Counted from the first letter of the stretch, positions 1 to 6,567 are shown. The stretch: 6,790 bases of DNA from Spirochaetaceae bacterium (GCA_031280705.1 JAITGJ010000252.1:1-6790); one strand, 5' to 3'. Made by a program: numbers and translations. The notes: a model not told the origin generated them from the sequence alone.

Positions 1-522
1 GATGGCAACGCCAAGAAGGGGCGTAAAATCATCCGGCAGGCGTAACAGCCGGGTATTGTCCATTTCAGGTATTAAGCGCATGGACTCAAGCGCCCCCCAT
101 ATAAATACGCTGCCAAGCCCCAGTTCCGTTGCGGCAAGATGCACCGAGTAGGCGATACAGGCGGCGTTCGCAAATTCTATGCCGGGCTGGACCGTCTGGT
201 TTCTGTGGGATATAAATAGTACCAGCGGCGCTCCGTAAAACGGATCGCGGAAATGCGCGGCCGGGACCGTTTCGGGTTTCATGTCTCCCATAATTTTTTC
301 CAGCTCCGCCCGGTTTTCAAAACGTTTTGCCGTTGCTTCGGAAAGCCGGTTCAGTGTTTCCCGGTTTCCTGCTGCCGTTAAATGAATGTCTTTATACATA
401 TTGCTGCCCACGGGTGCGCCGTTGGCGGCGAGGAGTATCCGGGAAAGATGTTCCGCCGTTATTGCTTCTCCGGAAAATTTTCTAGTTGATCTCCTGTGTT
501 TTAGTACATCGAAAAAATCCAT
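1..522 (-). CDS. Nitroreductase-family flavoprotein, C-terminus cut off by window edge
   Basis: Positions 522 to 1 on the minus strand translate without a stop for 174 codons, starting MDFFDVLKHRRSTRKF. The N-terminal RRSTRKF (residues 10-16) is the usual FMN-phosphate-binding signature of the nitroreductase fold. APVGSNMYKDIHL (36-48) and the helix ANAACIAYSVHLAATELGLG, near residues 118-137 and followed by SVFIW, also fit. Family members are about 170-200 residues, so only the last few residues, usually a VAIGYP-like strand, should be missing. The family reduces nitroaromatics, quinones or other electrophiles with NAD(P)H and bound FMN in the cytoplasm; the substrate here cannot be read from sequence. 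The ATG at 522 is chosen because GAGGAGG lies 5 nt upstream (528-534) and the FMN motif follows at the normal distance. The frame stays open upstream to beyond 723, but that stretch resembles no known extension. A 110-nt leader with inverted repeats precedes the gene. Confidence 0.88.
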   Translation of the reverse strand, partial: MDFFDVLKHRRSTRKFSGEAITAEHLSRILLAANGAPVGSNMYKDIHLTAAGNRETLNRLSEATAKRFENRAELEKIMGDMKPETVPAAHFRDPFYGAPLVLFISHRNQTVQPGIEFANAACIAYSVHLAATELGLGSVFIWGALESMRLIPEMDNTRLLRLPDDFTPLLGVAI

Positions 523-551
523 AAAAGCCTCCTCATTCCCGCATCGGGCGC

Positions 552-628
552 CCGGCTTGTTTGACAGCCGGCAGGTTATCGAAAAAATCCACGGTTTAGC
601 GTTTGTCCATAAAGTAACCGGCTTTATG
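552..628 (-). promoter_or_regulatory. Leader of the nitroreductase gene with competing inverted repeats
   Basis: Read on the minus strand, CATAAAG (628-622) and CTTTATG (614-608) form a perfect 7-bp inverted repeat with a 7-nt loop. A hexamer AGCCGG at 623-618 lies partly in that hairpin. CCGGCT at 571-566 can pair either with this upstream AGCCGG or with a second AGCCGG at 557-552 (8-nt loop). The structures are therefore mutually exclusive on paper, as in attenuators. A further 10-bp palindrome CGGGCGCCCG sits at 545-554. No U-run follows any of them, and none visibly covers the Shine-Dalgarno at 528-534, so a switching role is only inferred. CATAAAG/CTTTATG could equally be a protein-binding operator. 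Confidence 0.3.
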
Positions 629-639
629 CCAATCACTGT

Positions 640-671
640 TTTATACTGCCGGATTTCCCAAAAAGGTTCAA
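640..671 (-). promoter_or_regulatory. Weak candidate promoter for the nitroreductase gene
   Basis: On the minus strand a -10-like TATAAA lies at 645-640 and a -35-like TTGAAC at 671-666. The spacer is 20 nt, longer than the 16-18 nt normal for a housekeeping sigma factor. Transcription would start near 633 and give a leader of about 110 nt. The long spacer could mean activator dependence or simply that the -35 match is fortuitous. Confidence 0.3.
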
Positions 672-676
672 TAGAT

Positions 677-706
677 TTGTTCGCCAATTCGTTGGTTATC
701 GAACAA
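677..706. repeat. 30-bp interrupted inverted repeat downstream of the PHP gene
   Basis: TTGTTCG (677-683) is matched by CGAACAA (700-706). Inside these arms CCAA (684-687) and TTGG (692-695) form a nested stem closing a TTCG loop (688-691), leaving TTAT (696-699) as a one-sided bulge. The element lies 20 bp past the PHP stop and directly upstream of the candidate -35 of the nitroreductase gene. It overlaps a smaller stem, AACGC/GCGTT (705-709 / 714-718). No T-run follows on either strand, so it is a poor intrinsic terminator; a regulator site or an RNA-end stabilising hairpin is as likely. Confidence 0.4.
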
Positions 707-725
707 CGCTCATGCGTTTTCCGGA

Positions 726-1490
726 TCAGTATTGGGTGGAAACCGCGCCGTGAATGTTCACCGGGATACACGGCATTTGGACGGCGGCATCCTGAAACCG
801 GTTTTTCGCGGTACGGAGGCCGATAGCCGCTTTTGAACGAATGATCTTTGCATAGTCCGCGGCGGAAGAAAGTTTTTCCTGCAGGAAGACGCCGTATGCC
901 GCCTCTGTCGATCGGAGGGCGGAAACGGAGTGAATATCCGATCCGGCGGTTTCCGGGAGGCCAAACTGCCGGGCATACCGCGCGGCGAGGACGTCCCACG
1001 CGGGGGCGTTTGCCCGGTTTCCCGTTTCAACGGCGTCTACCAGCGCGGGGAAGAGGTGAATCGCGGAAATATACGCCGCGGCGCGGAAAGGGTGCGCCTG
1101 TACGACGCATCCCCCGGCGGCGCGTACCGCTTCGGCCTGCTCCGCGCGTGTCCAGCGCCGCGCCTCGCCGTGCTTAAGGAGCCATGCGCGGTCAAGCCCG
1201 TAAACAAGATAATCATCGCCATCAAAGGTTTCTTCCCAGCCGAAAAATACGTCAAGGCCGATTTTGTCTCCGGCTTCGCGGGTTTCCTCATATCCCCGGC
1301 AAAATTCCGCGACCCACTCAGCCCACGGGAGGGCCCGGTCCACGGCGGTGTTGCCATTGTAAAAATGATCGGTAACAAAAATACCGGTATACCCCTGGTC
1401 CCGGTATAGGGAGAGATAATCCGGCCCGCGGCTTACGGCACAGGAACTTCCCCAAACGGTGTGAAGATGGGTTTCGTAGAGATAACTCAT
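726..1490 (-). CDS. PHP-domain metallo-phosphoesterase
   Basis: The 254-residue product has the metal-ligand pattern of the PHP (polymerase and histidinol phosphatase) superfamily: HLH at residues 8-10, TDH at 40-42, GWE at 84-86, QAHP with His133, ETGN near 155-158, and SDIH with Asp185 and His187. All expected ligands appear present, so the enzyme is probably active. PHP proteins of this free-standing COG0613-like type hydrolyse phosphoesters in a tri- or dinuclear metal centre; some act on nucleotides or short RNAs, others on small metabolites, and the substrate is not predictable here. Length is normal for the family. There is no signal peptide, so it is cytoplasmic. The ATG (1490-1488) overlaps the stop of the upstream GH13 gene as ATGA. 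No clear Shine-Dalgarno precedes it: the 30 nt upstream are purine-rich Lys and Gly codons without GGAGG. Translation is likely coupled to GH13. Residues from about 225 to 254 are poorly recognisable and may be a variable tail. Confidence 0.9.
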   Translation of the reverse strand: MSYLYETHLHTVWGSSCAVSRGPDYLSLYRDQGYTGIFVTDHFYNGNTAVDRALPWAEWVAEFCRGYEETREAGDKIGLDVFFGWEETFDGDDYLVYGLDRAWLLKHGEARRWTRAEQAEAVRAAGGCVVQAHPFRAAAYISAIHLFPALVDAVETGNRANAPAWDVLAARYARQFGLPETAGSDIHSVSALRSTEAAYGVFLQEKLSSAADYAKIIRSKAAIGLRTAKNRFQDAAVQMPCIPVNIHGAVSTQY

Positions 1491-1496
1491 TTTTTT
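1487..1496 (-). other. ATGA stop/start overlap preceded by A7 slippery heptamer
   Basis: On the minus strand the end of the GH13 gene reads GCA AAA AAA TGA. The PHP start codon ATG uses the last A of the run, so ATG (1490-1488) and TGA (1489-1487) overlap by two bases within a 4-base ATGA. The run A AAA AAA (1496-1490) is in the phase of a canonical -1 slippery heptamer (X XXY YYZ). A -1 slip there would skip the TGA and continue directly into the PHP frame, giving a GH13-PHP fusion. Termination-reinitiation at ATGA is the simpler reading. No downstream pseudoknot was worked out. Confidence 0.55.
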
Positions 1497-4400
1497 GCGC
1501 CGCGTTTCTTCTGCGCCGCCTTTTTCACGCCCGCGCCCTTTGGCTCCGTTTTTGGTTTCGCCGCCGTGGTTTTGGGTTTTTCCGCTTTTGCACCCGGTTT
1601 TGCTTTTCCCGTTTTGGCTGCGGACGCCGCGATAGCCGCGCCCGTCCTGATGTTTTTTACCGGCCCGGCTTTTTTCACGCGGGCCGGGGGTTTAGCCTCC
1701 GCGCCGCGCGTATTTTTTTTGATGGCGGCTGTGGCGGATGCTTTTTTTAGGGGAGCGTCCTTGACGGCATTTTTCGCCGTTTTGGTTTTGGCCGGTACCG
1801 GAACTGTTTTTCCCCCGTCCGCGCGTTTCCGGCTTGTTTTTGGTTCAGGTTTTGGTTTTCCGGCCATGACGCCGGGCCCTGTTTTCGCCGCCGCGCCGCG
1901 TACGCTTTTTTTGACGGCGGCGGCGGGTGTTTTTGGCAGGGCGGTTTTTACCGTTTTTTTGGACACGTCCGCTTTCACGGGAACCGCGTTTTTCGTTACC
2001 ACGCCGCGCGCCGTCCGCGTTTTGGCGGCCGTTTTAACGGTATCCGGTTCAGATACTGCCCCGTCCGGCGCGTTTTTCGGCGGGGACGCCTGGGCGGTTT
2101 TCCGGGGAGTGTCCGCGCGGGGGTTCGCTTTCGCGCCCCCGGTTTTGGCGGGAGGCTTTGCCGGCGCAAGCGACGCCATCAGTTGGTCGAGCCGGTAGCC
2201 GGACAGGACGCCCGCCCGGCGGAATGCCGCGGTGATTCCGGCCGCGCGTGCGGCAATGGCCATTCCCGCCTCCGCAAGGGCAAAAAGCGGGAACAAGGTG
2301 AGCGCTTCCTCAAACGCTTCCTTGTTGTACCAGGTAACGTCTTCAAACACGTTGACGCGAAGCAGCGCGCGAATATCCGCCGCGCCGTAATTTTCAAGCG
2401 CGAGGTACTCCGCCGTTATATCCGCGCCGCCGGAACGGGCAAGAACCGCTTTGATAAATTCCGCCGCGCGCCACGCCTCATCCCCGGATGAACCGGCTTC
2501 GGCAAACGCTTCCCGCATCTTGCGGTCCAGGTTCCAGAATTCAATGAGTGAACGAAACTCCGGACCGTCCATGTCCAGCGTCCGGCGCAGCGTCCCCAAA
2601 AGGCCCGCAGCCAGCGCGTACAGGGCGTAGCCGGGCCGGGCGGAGATTTCCCCGGCCAGGTCGCGGAAAAGCCGGACTGTGGCGGCGTCGAGGGAACGGT
2701 CTTTTTCGATGCCTTTTCCCAGCGTCAGGATGCACCGTATATGTACCGCGAAATCCGCGGACGCGTCTTTTATCGCGCTTCCTTTTACGGCGCGTTTTTT
2801 GGCGCCGGCCGCCGGCCAGCGTTCATAGCGTCCTTCCGCGCCGTCAAGAAAACGGAACGCTTCCCGCGCGAACCGTTCCGCCGCGCCGGTCAGGGAGGCG
2901 GCAAAGGCCGCGGCGTCCGCCGTATCCGCGCCGCTCTTCCCGGTAAGGAGGGCAAGCTCATCCGCGCGGCCGAGCGCCTGGAGAAACGGCGCGTACAGGT
3001 CCGCCAAAAAAATATCCTGGAGGGCCGAGTCCAGGTCCGGCGCGCCCGCGCCGTCAAGCGCCGCGTTCAGTTTTGACCAGCGCGCGGCCCACACAAGCTC
3101 GGCTGAGCCGGGAACACGGTCGGCGACTTCGTGAATATCGAGAAAAACCTGCGCTTCGTACCCGTTAAGCGATACAAAAATCCCCCGCTCGGCGAGGTCC
3201 TTGGAGGAGCGGATGAACCAGCGGTTCTGCCGCTGTTCCCGAAGAAGCGTAAAATGAAGGTCGTCTCCCGAAAGCCGGAGCGCCGCTCCCAGCGTATCCC
3301 GCCGCGTTCCCCCGCCTTTTTGGGGGATATGCGCCGCGCCTTCCCGTATCCAGCCCGACGCGCGGGCAAAAACATTGTTGTAGATTACGAGCGACGTATC
3401 GCCGCCCGAACGGTTACTGTAGGCAAATACATTTTCGTTAACGCCATTATCGCCGTACAGGTCGAAAAGGCAGAAATCCGCGCTGCCCGAAAACAGGTAG
3501 CGCTTTTTCATGAGGGGAAAAATTTCCCGCTCGTGCCGGTCCAACAGTCCCCGGTCGATTTCCTCATCGCGGTAGGCGCGGCGGTATTCCATGCCGTACT
3601 TTTCTTCAAATCCCTCAATCTGGCCGTGCCCGAACATGGGGAGACCCGGCATGGTTACGAGGAGCGTACATATCCCAAAGTATTTATCGCCTTTTCCGAA
3701 CTGGGCTACGGCGGTTTCCTCATCGGGGTTATTCATAAAATTGACGAAGCGTTTCAGAATTTCAGGATCGTATTCGAGCGTATTTTTGATGGTGGCCCGG
3801 TATTTGGCGTTGTCCTCATTTTTAAGCATATTCATAAACGCCGAGTTGTACACCCGGTGCATGCCCAGCGTGCGGACAAAGTAGCCCTCCATCATCCAGA
3901 ACGCCTCGGCGAGCAGCAGGGTATGCGGCGCTTCGGCGGCGCAGCGGTCCACGACTTCCCGCCAAAATTCGTTGGGGATGCGGCGGTTAAACTCATCGTT
4001 GCTGAGGGCGTGTTCCGCGCGGCTCGCGATGTCGCCGCCGTGCCCCGGTTCGGGATACCAGAGGCGCTGGATATGGCGTTTTGCCAGCGTCATGGCCGCG
4101 TCAAAACGCACGATGGAAAATTGTTTACACACGCCGATAATCGTGCGGATCACCGCCTCCCGCGCTTCGGGGTTGAGAAAGTCTATCTGGGCGGTGTCGT
4201 TCCACGGCATCGAGGTTCCGTCATTCCCGTGGTAAATGTAGCGCGCCTCCCCAGTGCGGTTATCGGTGCGTTTGAAGACGACCGCCGCGTCGGTTTTGGT
4301 GTAATAATGATCCTCGATTTGAACCGTAACATCGTCGCGGCTGGCGAGGTTGCCGCTCGTAAAACGGTACAGCGGAAACGGCGGGTAGGGGAGCTGCAAA

Positions 4401-5698
4401 AACCGATCCGGGTGCTCGATGATCCACCTGCTGTCGATGCCGGTGTGGTTGGGCACCATGTCCGAGCCGAGCCGGATGCCCCGGCGGAAACAGCGGTCCC
4501 GCAAATTGGTGAGCGCGTCCCAGCCGCCCAGTTCTCCCGCGATGTCGTAATCGGAGAGGCTGTAGGCGCTCGCCGCCGCTTCGGGATTACCGCTCCACTG
4601 TTTGATGGTGCGGCTGGCGGCGCTCCGTTCCCATATCCCGATGAGCCAGAGGCCCGTAAAGCCCCGCCGGGCGATTTCGTCCAGTTCTTCATCGGGGATC
4701 CGGTCCAGCCGGGTGATTTCCCGCCCGTATTTCCGCGAAAGCTGATAGAGCCACACCAGGGTGCTTTTCGCCAAAAGGACCGTTTTCGGCATCCATTCCT
4801 GATCGGGGCTGAACCGCTCGTATTCGTCCAGTCCCCCGTATGTCAGGGCTTCCTGGGGGCCGGGGCCAAAAAAGACGGGCTTTTCTTCCTCCCGTATAAC
4901 GTCCATCGCGGTAAGGAGGCGGCCCATGTATTTGCCGAGGAGCGCGCCCCATTTCCGGCGGATAAAATCGAGCTGTCCGGTAAGGGAATCGGGGGAGGCC
5001 AGCGCGGGGGCGCGGAGAAGGTCCCATAAATTTTGCCCGTCCGGGCCGAAGGGGGGAAGTTCCGCGAAATAGGTTTTCATCTCTTCCACCGCGTTATGGT
5101 ATATGGTCCGCCGCTGGAGGTCGTCATCGTCAAACATGAACAGAAAGGGACCGAAGGCGGGATTGAGGTTTGCCAGGGCGAGGTGGAGAATTTCCTCCAG
5201 GCTTAACGAGCGGTTGCTTTCCCCGTCTTCGCTTGACGCAAGATAGTCCCCCGCGCTGAGTTTGCCGCCGTAAACTTCCCGGGGAGGAAATGACGTGCAG
5301 AAATTTTCAAGGAGGAGGCCGGTTTTTCCCGGCCCCTGCCGGTCTTCTATCCGCGTAAGGGCCGCGCCGAACAGGTCGTTTTGTACCGCTTCCCGGTAAA
5401 GCGCGGTTATATAGTGAAGTATTTCGTCGATGAGGGCCATGGCGTTAAGCTGTCCCGCCTGAATATAGCCGCCCGGCGGGGCCTTGGCGTTGAATTTCCG
5501 CGCGAGTTCGCGGACCGCGCGGAAATCAGCGAGGATTACATTGCCCCGGAGGGAAAAGAGGGTTTTTTGGAGGCCGTATTCCTCCCGTACATCCCGCCGG
5601 ATATGGAATTCCCGTTCGGCCATGCAGGTATCGGCCCGGAAAGAACCCACGGGTTTTCTTCTACCGGTTTTGGTAAGAGATATGATAAAACGCGCCAT
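1487..5698 (-). CDS. Giant alpha-amylase-family (GH13) protein with H1-like basic tail
   Basis: With the ATG at 5698 the product has 1403 residues. Residues 1 to about 315 are an N-terminal region of unknown function. Residues about 315-720 form a GH13 barrel: SDYDI and ELGGWDAL near 382-396, region I DMVPNH (413-418), region II VRFDAA with Arg531 and nucleophile Asp533, region III AEAFW with acid/base Glu598, and region IV FMNNPD with Asp659. The His usual before that Asp is Pro658. MPGLPMFGHGQIEG (683-696) is the typical strand-8 segment. Residues about 740-860 look like a beta-rich C-domain and about 865-1180 are mostly helical. Residues 1180-1403 are a Lys/Ala/Pro-rich tail of about 48 Lys, 11 Arg and only 11 acidic residues, ending KKRGAKK. 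GH13 enzymes cleave or transfer alpha-glucans; hydrolase versus transferase is undecided. No signal peptide is seen, so it is probably cytoplasmic. The TTG at 5740 is rejected as start because GGAGG lies 7 nt before the ATG. It overlaps the PHP gene by 4 bp. Confidence 0.9.
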   Translation of the reverse strand: MARFIISLTKTGRRKPVGSFRADTCMAEREFHIRRDVREEYGLQKTLFSLRGNVILADFRAVRELARKFNAKAPPGGYIQAGQLNAMALIDEILHYITALYREAVQNDLFGAALTRIEDRQGPGKTGLLLENFCTSFPPREVYGGKLSAGDYLASSEDGESNRSLSLEEILHLALANLNPAFGPFLFMFDDDDLQRRTIYHNAVEEMKTYFAELPPFGPDGQNLWDLLRAPALASPDSLTGQLDFIRRKWGALLGKYMGRLLTAMDVIREEEKPVFFGPGPQEALTYGGLDEYERFSPDQEWMPKTVLLAKSTLVWLYQLSRKYGREITRLDRIPDEELDEIARRGFTGLWLIGIWERSAASRTIKQWSGNPEAAASAYSLSDYDIAGELGGWDALTNLRDRCFRRGIRLGSDMVPNHTGIDSRWIIEHPDRFLQLPYPPFPLYRFTSGNLASRDDVTVQIEDHYYTKTDAAVVFKRTDNRTGEARYIYHGNDGTSMPWNDTAQIDFLNPEAREAVIRTIIGVCKQFSIVRFDAAMTLAKRHIQRLWYPEPGHGGDIASRAEHALSNDEFNRRIPNEFWREVVDRCAAEAPHTLLLAEAFWMMEGYFVRTLGMHRVYNSAFMNMLKNEDNAKYRATIKNTLEYDPEILKRFVNFMNNPDEETAVAQFGKGDKYFGICTLLVTMPGLPMFGHGQIEGFEEKYGMEYRRAYRDEEIDRGLLDRHEREIFPLMKKRYLFSGSADFCLFDLYGDNGVNENVFAYSNRSGGDTSLVIYNNVFARASGWIREGAAHIPQKGGGTRRDTLGAALRLSGDDLHFTLLREQRQNRWFIRSSKDLAERGIFVSLNGYEAQVFLDIHEVADRVPGSAELVWAARWSKLNAALDGAGAPDLDSALQDIFLADLYAPFLQALGRADELALLTGKSGADTADAAAFAASLTGAAERFAREAFRFLDGAEGRYERWPAAGAKKRAVKGSAIKDASADFAVHIRCILTLGKGIEKDRSLDAATVRLFRDLAGEISARPGYALYALAAGLLGTLRRTLDMDGPEFRSLIEFWNLDRKMREAFAEAGSSGDEAWRAAEFIKAVLARSGGADITAEYLALENYGAADIRALLRVNVFEDVTWYNKEAFEEALTLFPLFALAEAGMAIAARAAGITAAFRRAGVLSGYRLDQLMASLAPAKPPAKTGGAKANPRADTPRKTAQASPPKNAPDGAVSEPDTVKTAAKTRTARGVVTKNAVPVKADVSKKTVKTALPKTPAAAVKKSVRGAAAKTGPGVMAGKPKPEPKTSRKRADGGKTVPVPAKTKTAKNAVKDAPLKKASATAAIKKNTRGAEAKPPARVKKAGPVKNIRTGAAIAASAAKTGKAKPGAKAEKPKTTAAKPKTEPKGAGVKKAAQKKRGAKK
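1490..2161 (-). repeat. Low-complexity region encoding the basic tail of the GH13 protein
   Basis: This 672-bp segment encodes the last 224 residues of the GH13 protein, dominated by Lys, Ala, Pro, Thr and Val. Degenerate repeats are visible. The module with a KK-x-x-RGA core occurs at 1695-1737 and again at 1887-1929, about 33 of 43 bases alike and exactly 192 bp (64 codons) apart; a weaker copy with TARGVV lies near 2000-2040. Coding-strand A-runs are frequent: A8 at 1713-1720, and A7 at 1490-1496, 1742-1748, 1906-1912 and 1954-1960. Such tails are known in bacterial histone-H1-like proteins and AlgP, where they bind nucleic acid and vary in length. Attachment to a GH13 enzyme is unusual. 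Confidence 0.75.
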
Positions 5699-5705
5699 GA
5701 TTATG

Positions 5706-5710
5706 CCTCC
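5706..5710 (-). promoter_or_regulatory. Shine-Dalgarno that fixes the GH13 start
   Basis: GGAGG at 5710-5706 is followed by a 7-nt spacer and the ATG at 5698. A longer reading beginning at TTG 5740 would place this ribosome site inside the coding sequence and has no comparable site of its own. The 14 extra residues, MRYTEGNIPAGGII, are therefore most likely untranslated. Confidence 0.85.
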
Positions 5711-5728
5711 AGCGGGAATGTTACCCTC

Positions 5729-5757
5729 AGTATAACGCAAAACAGAGGCGGATAATA
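5729..5757 (-). promoter_or_regulatory. Tentative promoter for the GH13-PHP operon
   Basis: The 96-bp gap between the trmJ stop and the GH13 start contains TATACT at 5734-5729, a fair -10 box, about 19 nt before the Shine-Dalgarno. At 17-nt spacing the -35 position (5757-5752) reads TATTAT, which is a poor match. No terminator stem followed by a T-run is seen after trmJ, so read-through from trmJ is also possible. Confidence 0.3.
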
Positions 5758-5794
5758 GTTACCGCGTCCCCGGCCCGCCGCTTCGGTTCCCGGT

Positions 5795-6562
5795 TTAACT
5801 TTTCCCCCGTGGTTCTCCCGCTGCGCTCCGTTTCCGTTCCAGCCGGACCGCTTTGGCGAAAAGGCCCGCGAGGTATTCTCCCTCCCGTTTGGTAAGGGCG
5901 GCGCGGGCAAAAATATCCCGGAGGAATAGCCCCTGCTCTTCCCGTCCGGGCTGCCGGTAAAAGCCTGCGCCGCCGAGCGCGTCCTGTATCGACCGGACAA
6001 GGAGCGCGGTTTCCTCCTGGGCAAGGGGGACAAGGCGGCGTCCGGTCCGCGCGCCGTCCGCGCCGCAAATGGCCATCCTGAGTTCGTAGCAAAAGATTTG
6101 GACGGCGTGAGAAAGGTTAAGCGACGGGAACGCGGGGTTCGCGGGAATATGGGCGGCGAGGTTGCAGCATCTGAGTTCTCCATCGTCAAGGCCCGTCCGC
6201 TCATTCCCAAAAACGATGGCGGCCCGTCCCGGATGGCGTTTCAGGTACGCGGCGGCTTCGGCGGCGCTCTGGCTATGGGCTTTCCGGCGGCGGCCCGTGC
6301 GGCGGGTAGTTCCAATCACGAGCGGAATGTCCGCTACGGCCTGTTCCAGCGTGGGAAAAATTTCCGCCGCATTCCAGACCCCGCCGGCGTGGACGGCCCG
6401 GGCGCGGATTGTTTCTTCCACGCCGTGCGTGAGGGGAATATCCCTGTCCGGTACGATACGCAGGCGGGAAAGGCCCATATTCATCATGGCGCGGCAGACC
6501 GCGCCGATATTGCCCGGCTCGGCGGGGCGCGCGAGCACGATAATCGCGTCATCAAGCAGCAT
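5795..6562 (-). CDS. trmJ: TrmJ-like SPOUT tRNA (cytidine/uridine-2'-O)-methyltransferase
   Basis: The 255-residue product shows the three SpoU/TrmH motifs in order. Motif 1 is PGNIGAVCRAM (16-26) with Asn18 and the likely catalytic Arg24. Motif 2 is VFGNERTGL (117-125), where Asn120 replaces the more common Arg of FGREh. Motif 3 is IPANPAFPSLNLSHAVQ (139-155), the knotted AdoMet-binding loop. Length and the helical C-terminal extension (about 180-255) match TrmJ, whose E. coli form is 246 residues and 2'-O-methylates position 32 of the tRNA anticodon loop with S-adenosylmethionine. The start at 6562 is supported because the first strand, DDAIIVLARPAEPGN, needs to be complete. There is no Shine-Dalgarno; a TATAAT box ends 5 nt before the ATG, so the message may be leaderless. 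The gene diverges from the transporter at 6701 and lies 96 bp upstream of GH13 on the same strand. A closely related TrmH-family paralogue is the main alternative. Confidence 0.92.
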   Translation of the reverse strand: MLLDDAIIVLARPAEPGNIGAVCRAMMNMGLSRLRIVPDRDIPLTHGVEETIRARAVHAGGVWNAAEIFPTLEQAVADIPLVIGTTRRTGRRRKAHSQSAAEAAAYLKRHPGRAAIVFGNERTGLDDGELRCCNLAAHIPANPAFPSLNLSHAVQIFCYELRMAICGADGARTGRRLVPLAQEETALLVRSIQDALGGAGFYRQPGREEQGLFLRDIFARAALTKREGEYLAGLFAKAVRLERKRSAAGEPRGKS

Positions 6563-6567
6563 GGCTT

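Noticed and set aside
705..718. AACGC/GCGTT stem after the PHP stop as an intrinsic terminator
   Set aside because: The stem is only 5 bp and no T-run follows it on the minus strand.
523..723. In-frame open extension of about 67 codons upstream of the nitroreductase ATG
   Set aside because: The translated stretch has no recognisable similarity, contains no supported start, and a perfect Shine-Dalgarno precedes the ATG at 522. The region is better read as promoter and leader.
386..826. 146-codon plus-strand frame spanning the nitroreductase start and the intergenic region
   Set aside because: It is antisense to the nitroreductase FMN motif at one end and the PHP C-terminus at the other, and its sequence resembles no family.
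1461..2198. 245-codon plus-strand frame rich in Phe, Ala and Val that could be read as a membrane protein
   Set aside because: It is the mirror image of the Lys/Ala/Pro-rich tail: Lys AAA codons become Phe TTT on the opposite strand. No ribosome site or independent support.
3131..5029. 632-codon plus-strand open frame opposite the GH13 gene
   Set aside because: It lies wholly antisense to conserved GH13 catalytic motifs, has no ribosome site of note and resembles no protein family. High GC with biased codon use opens the opposite strand.
5699..5740. TTG start at 5740 for the GH13 protein, adding 14 residues
   Set aside because: A GGAGG at 5710-5706 lies inside that extension at ideal distance from the ATG at 5698, and the TTG has no site of its own.
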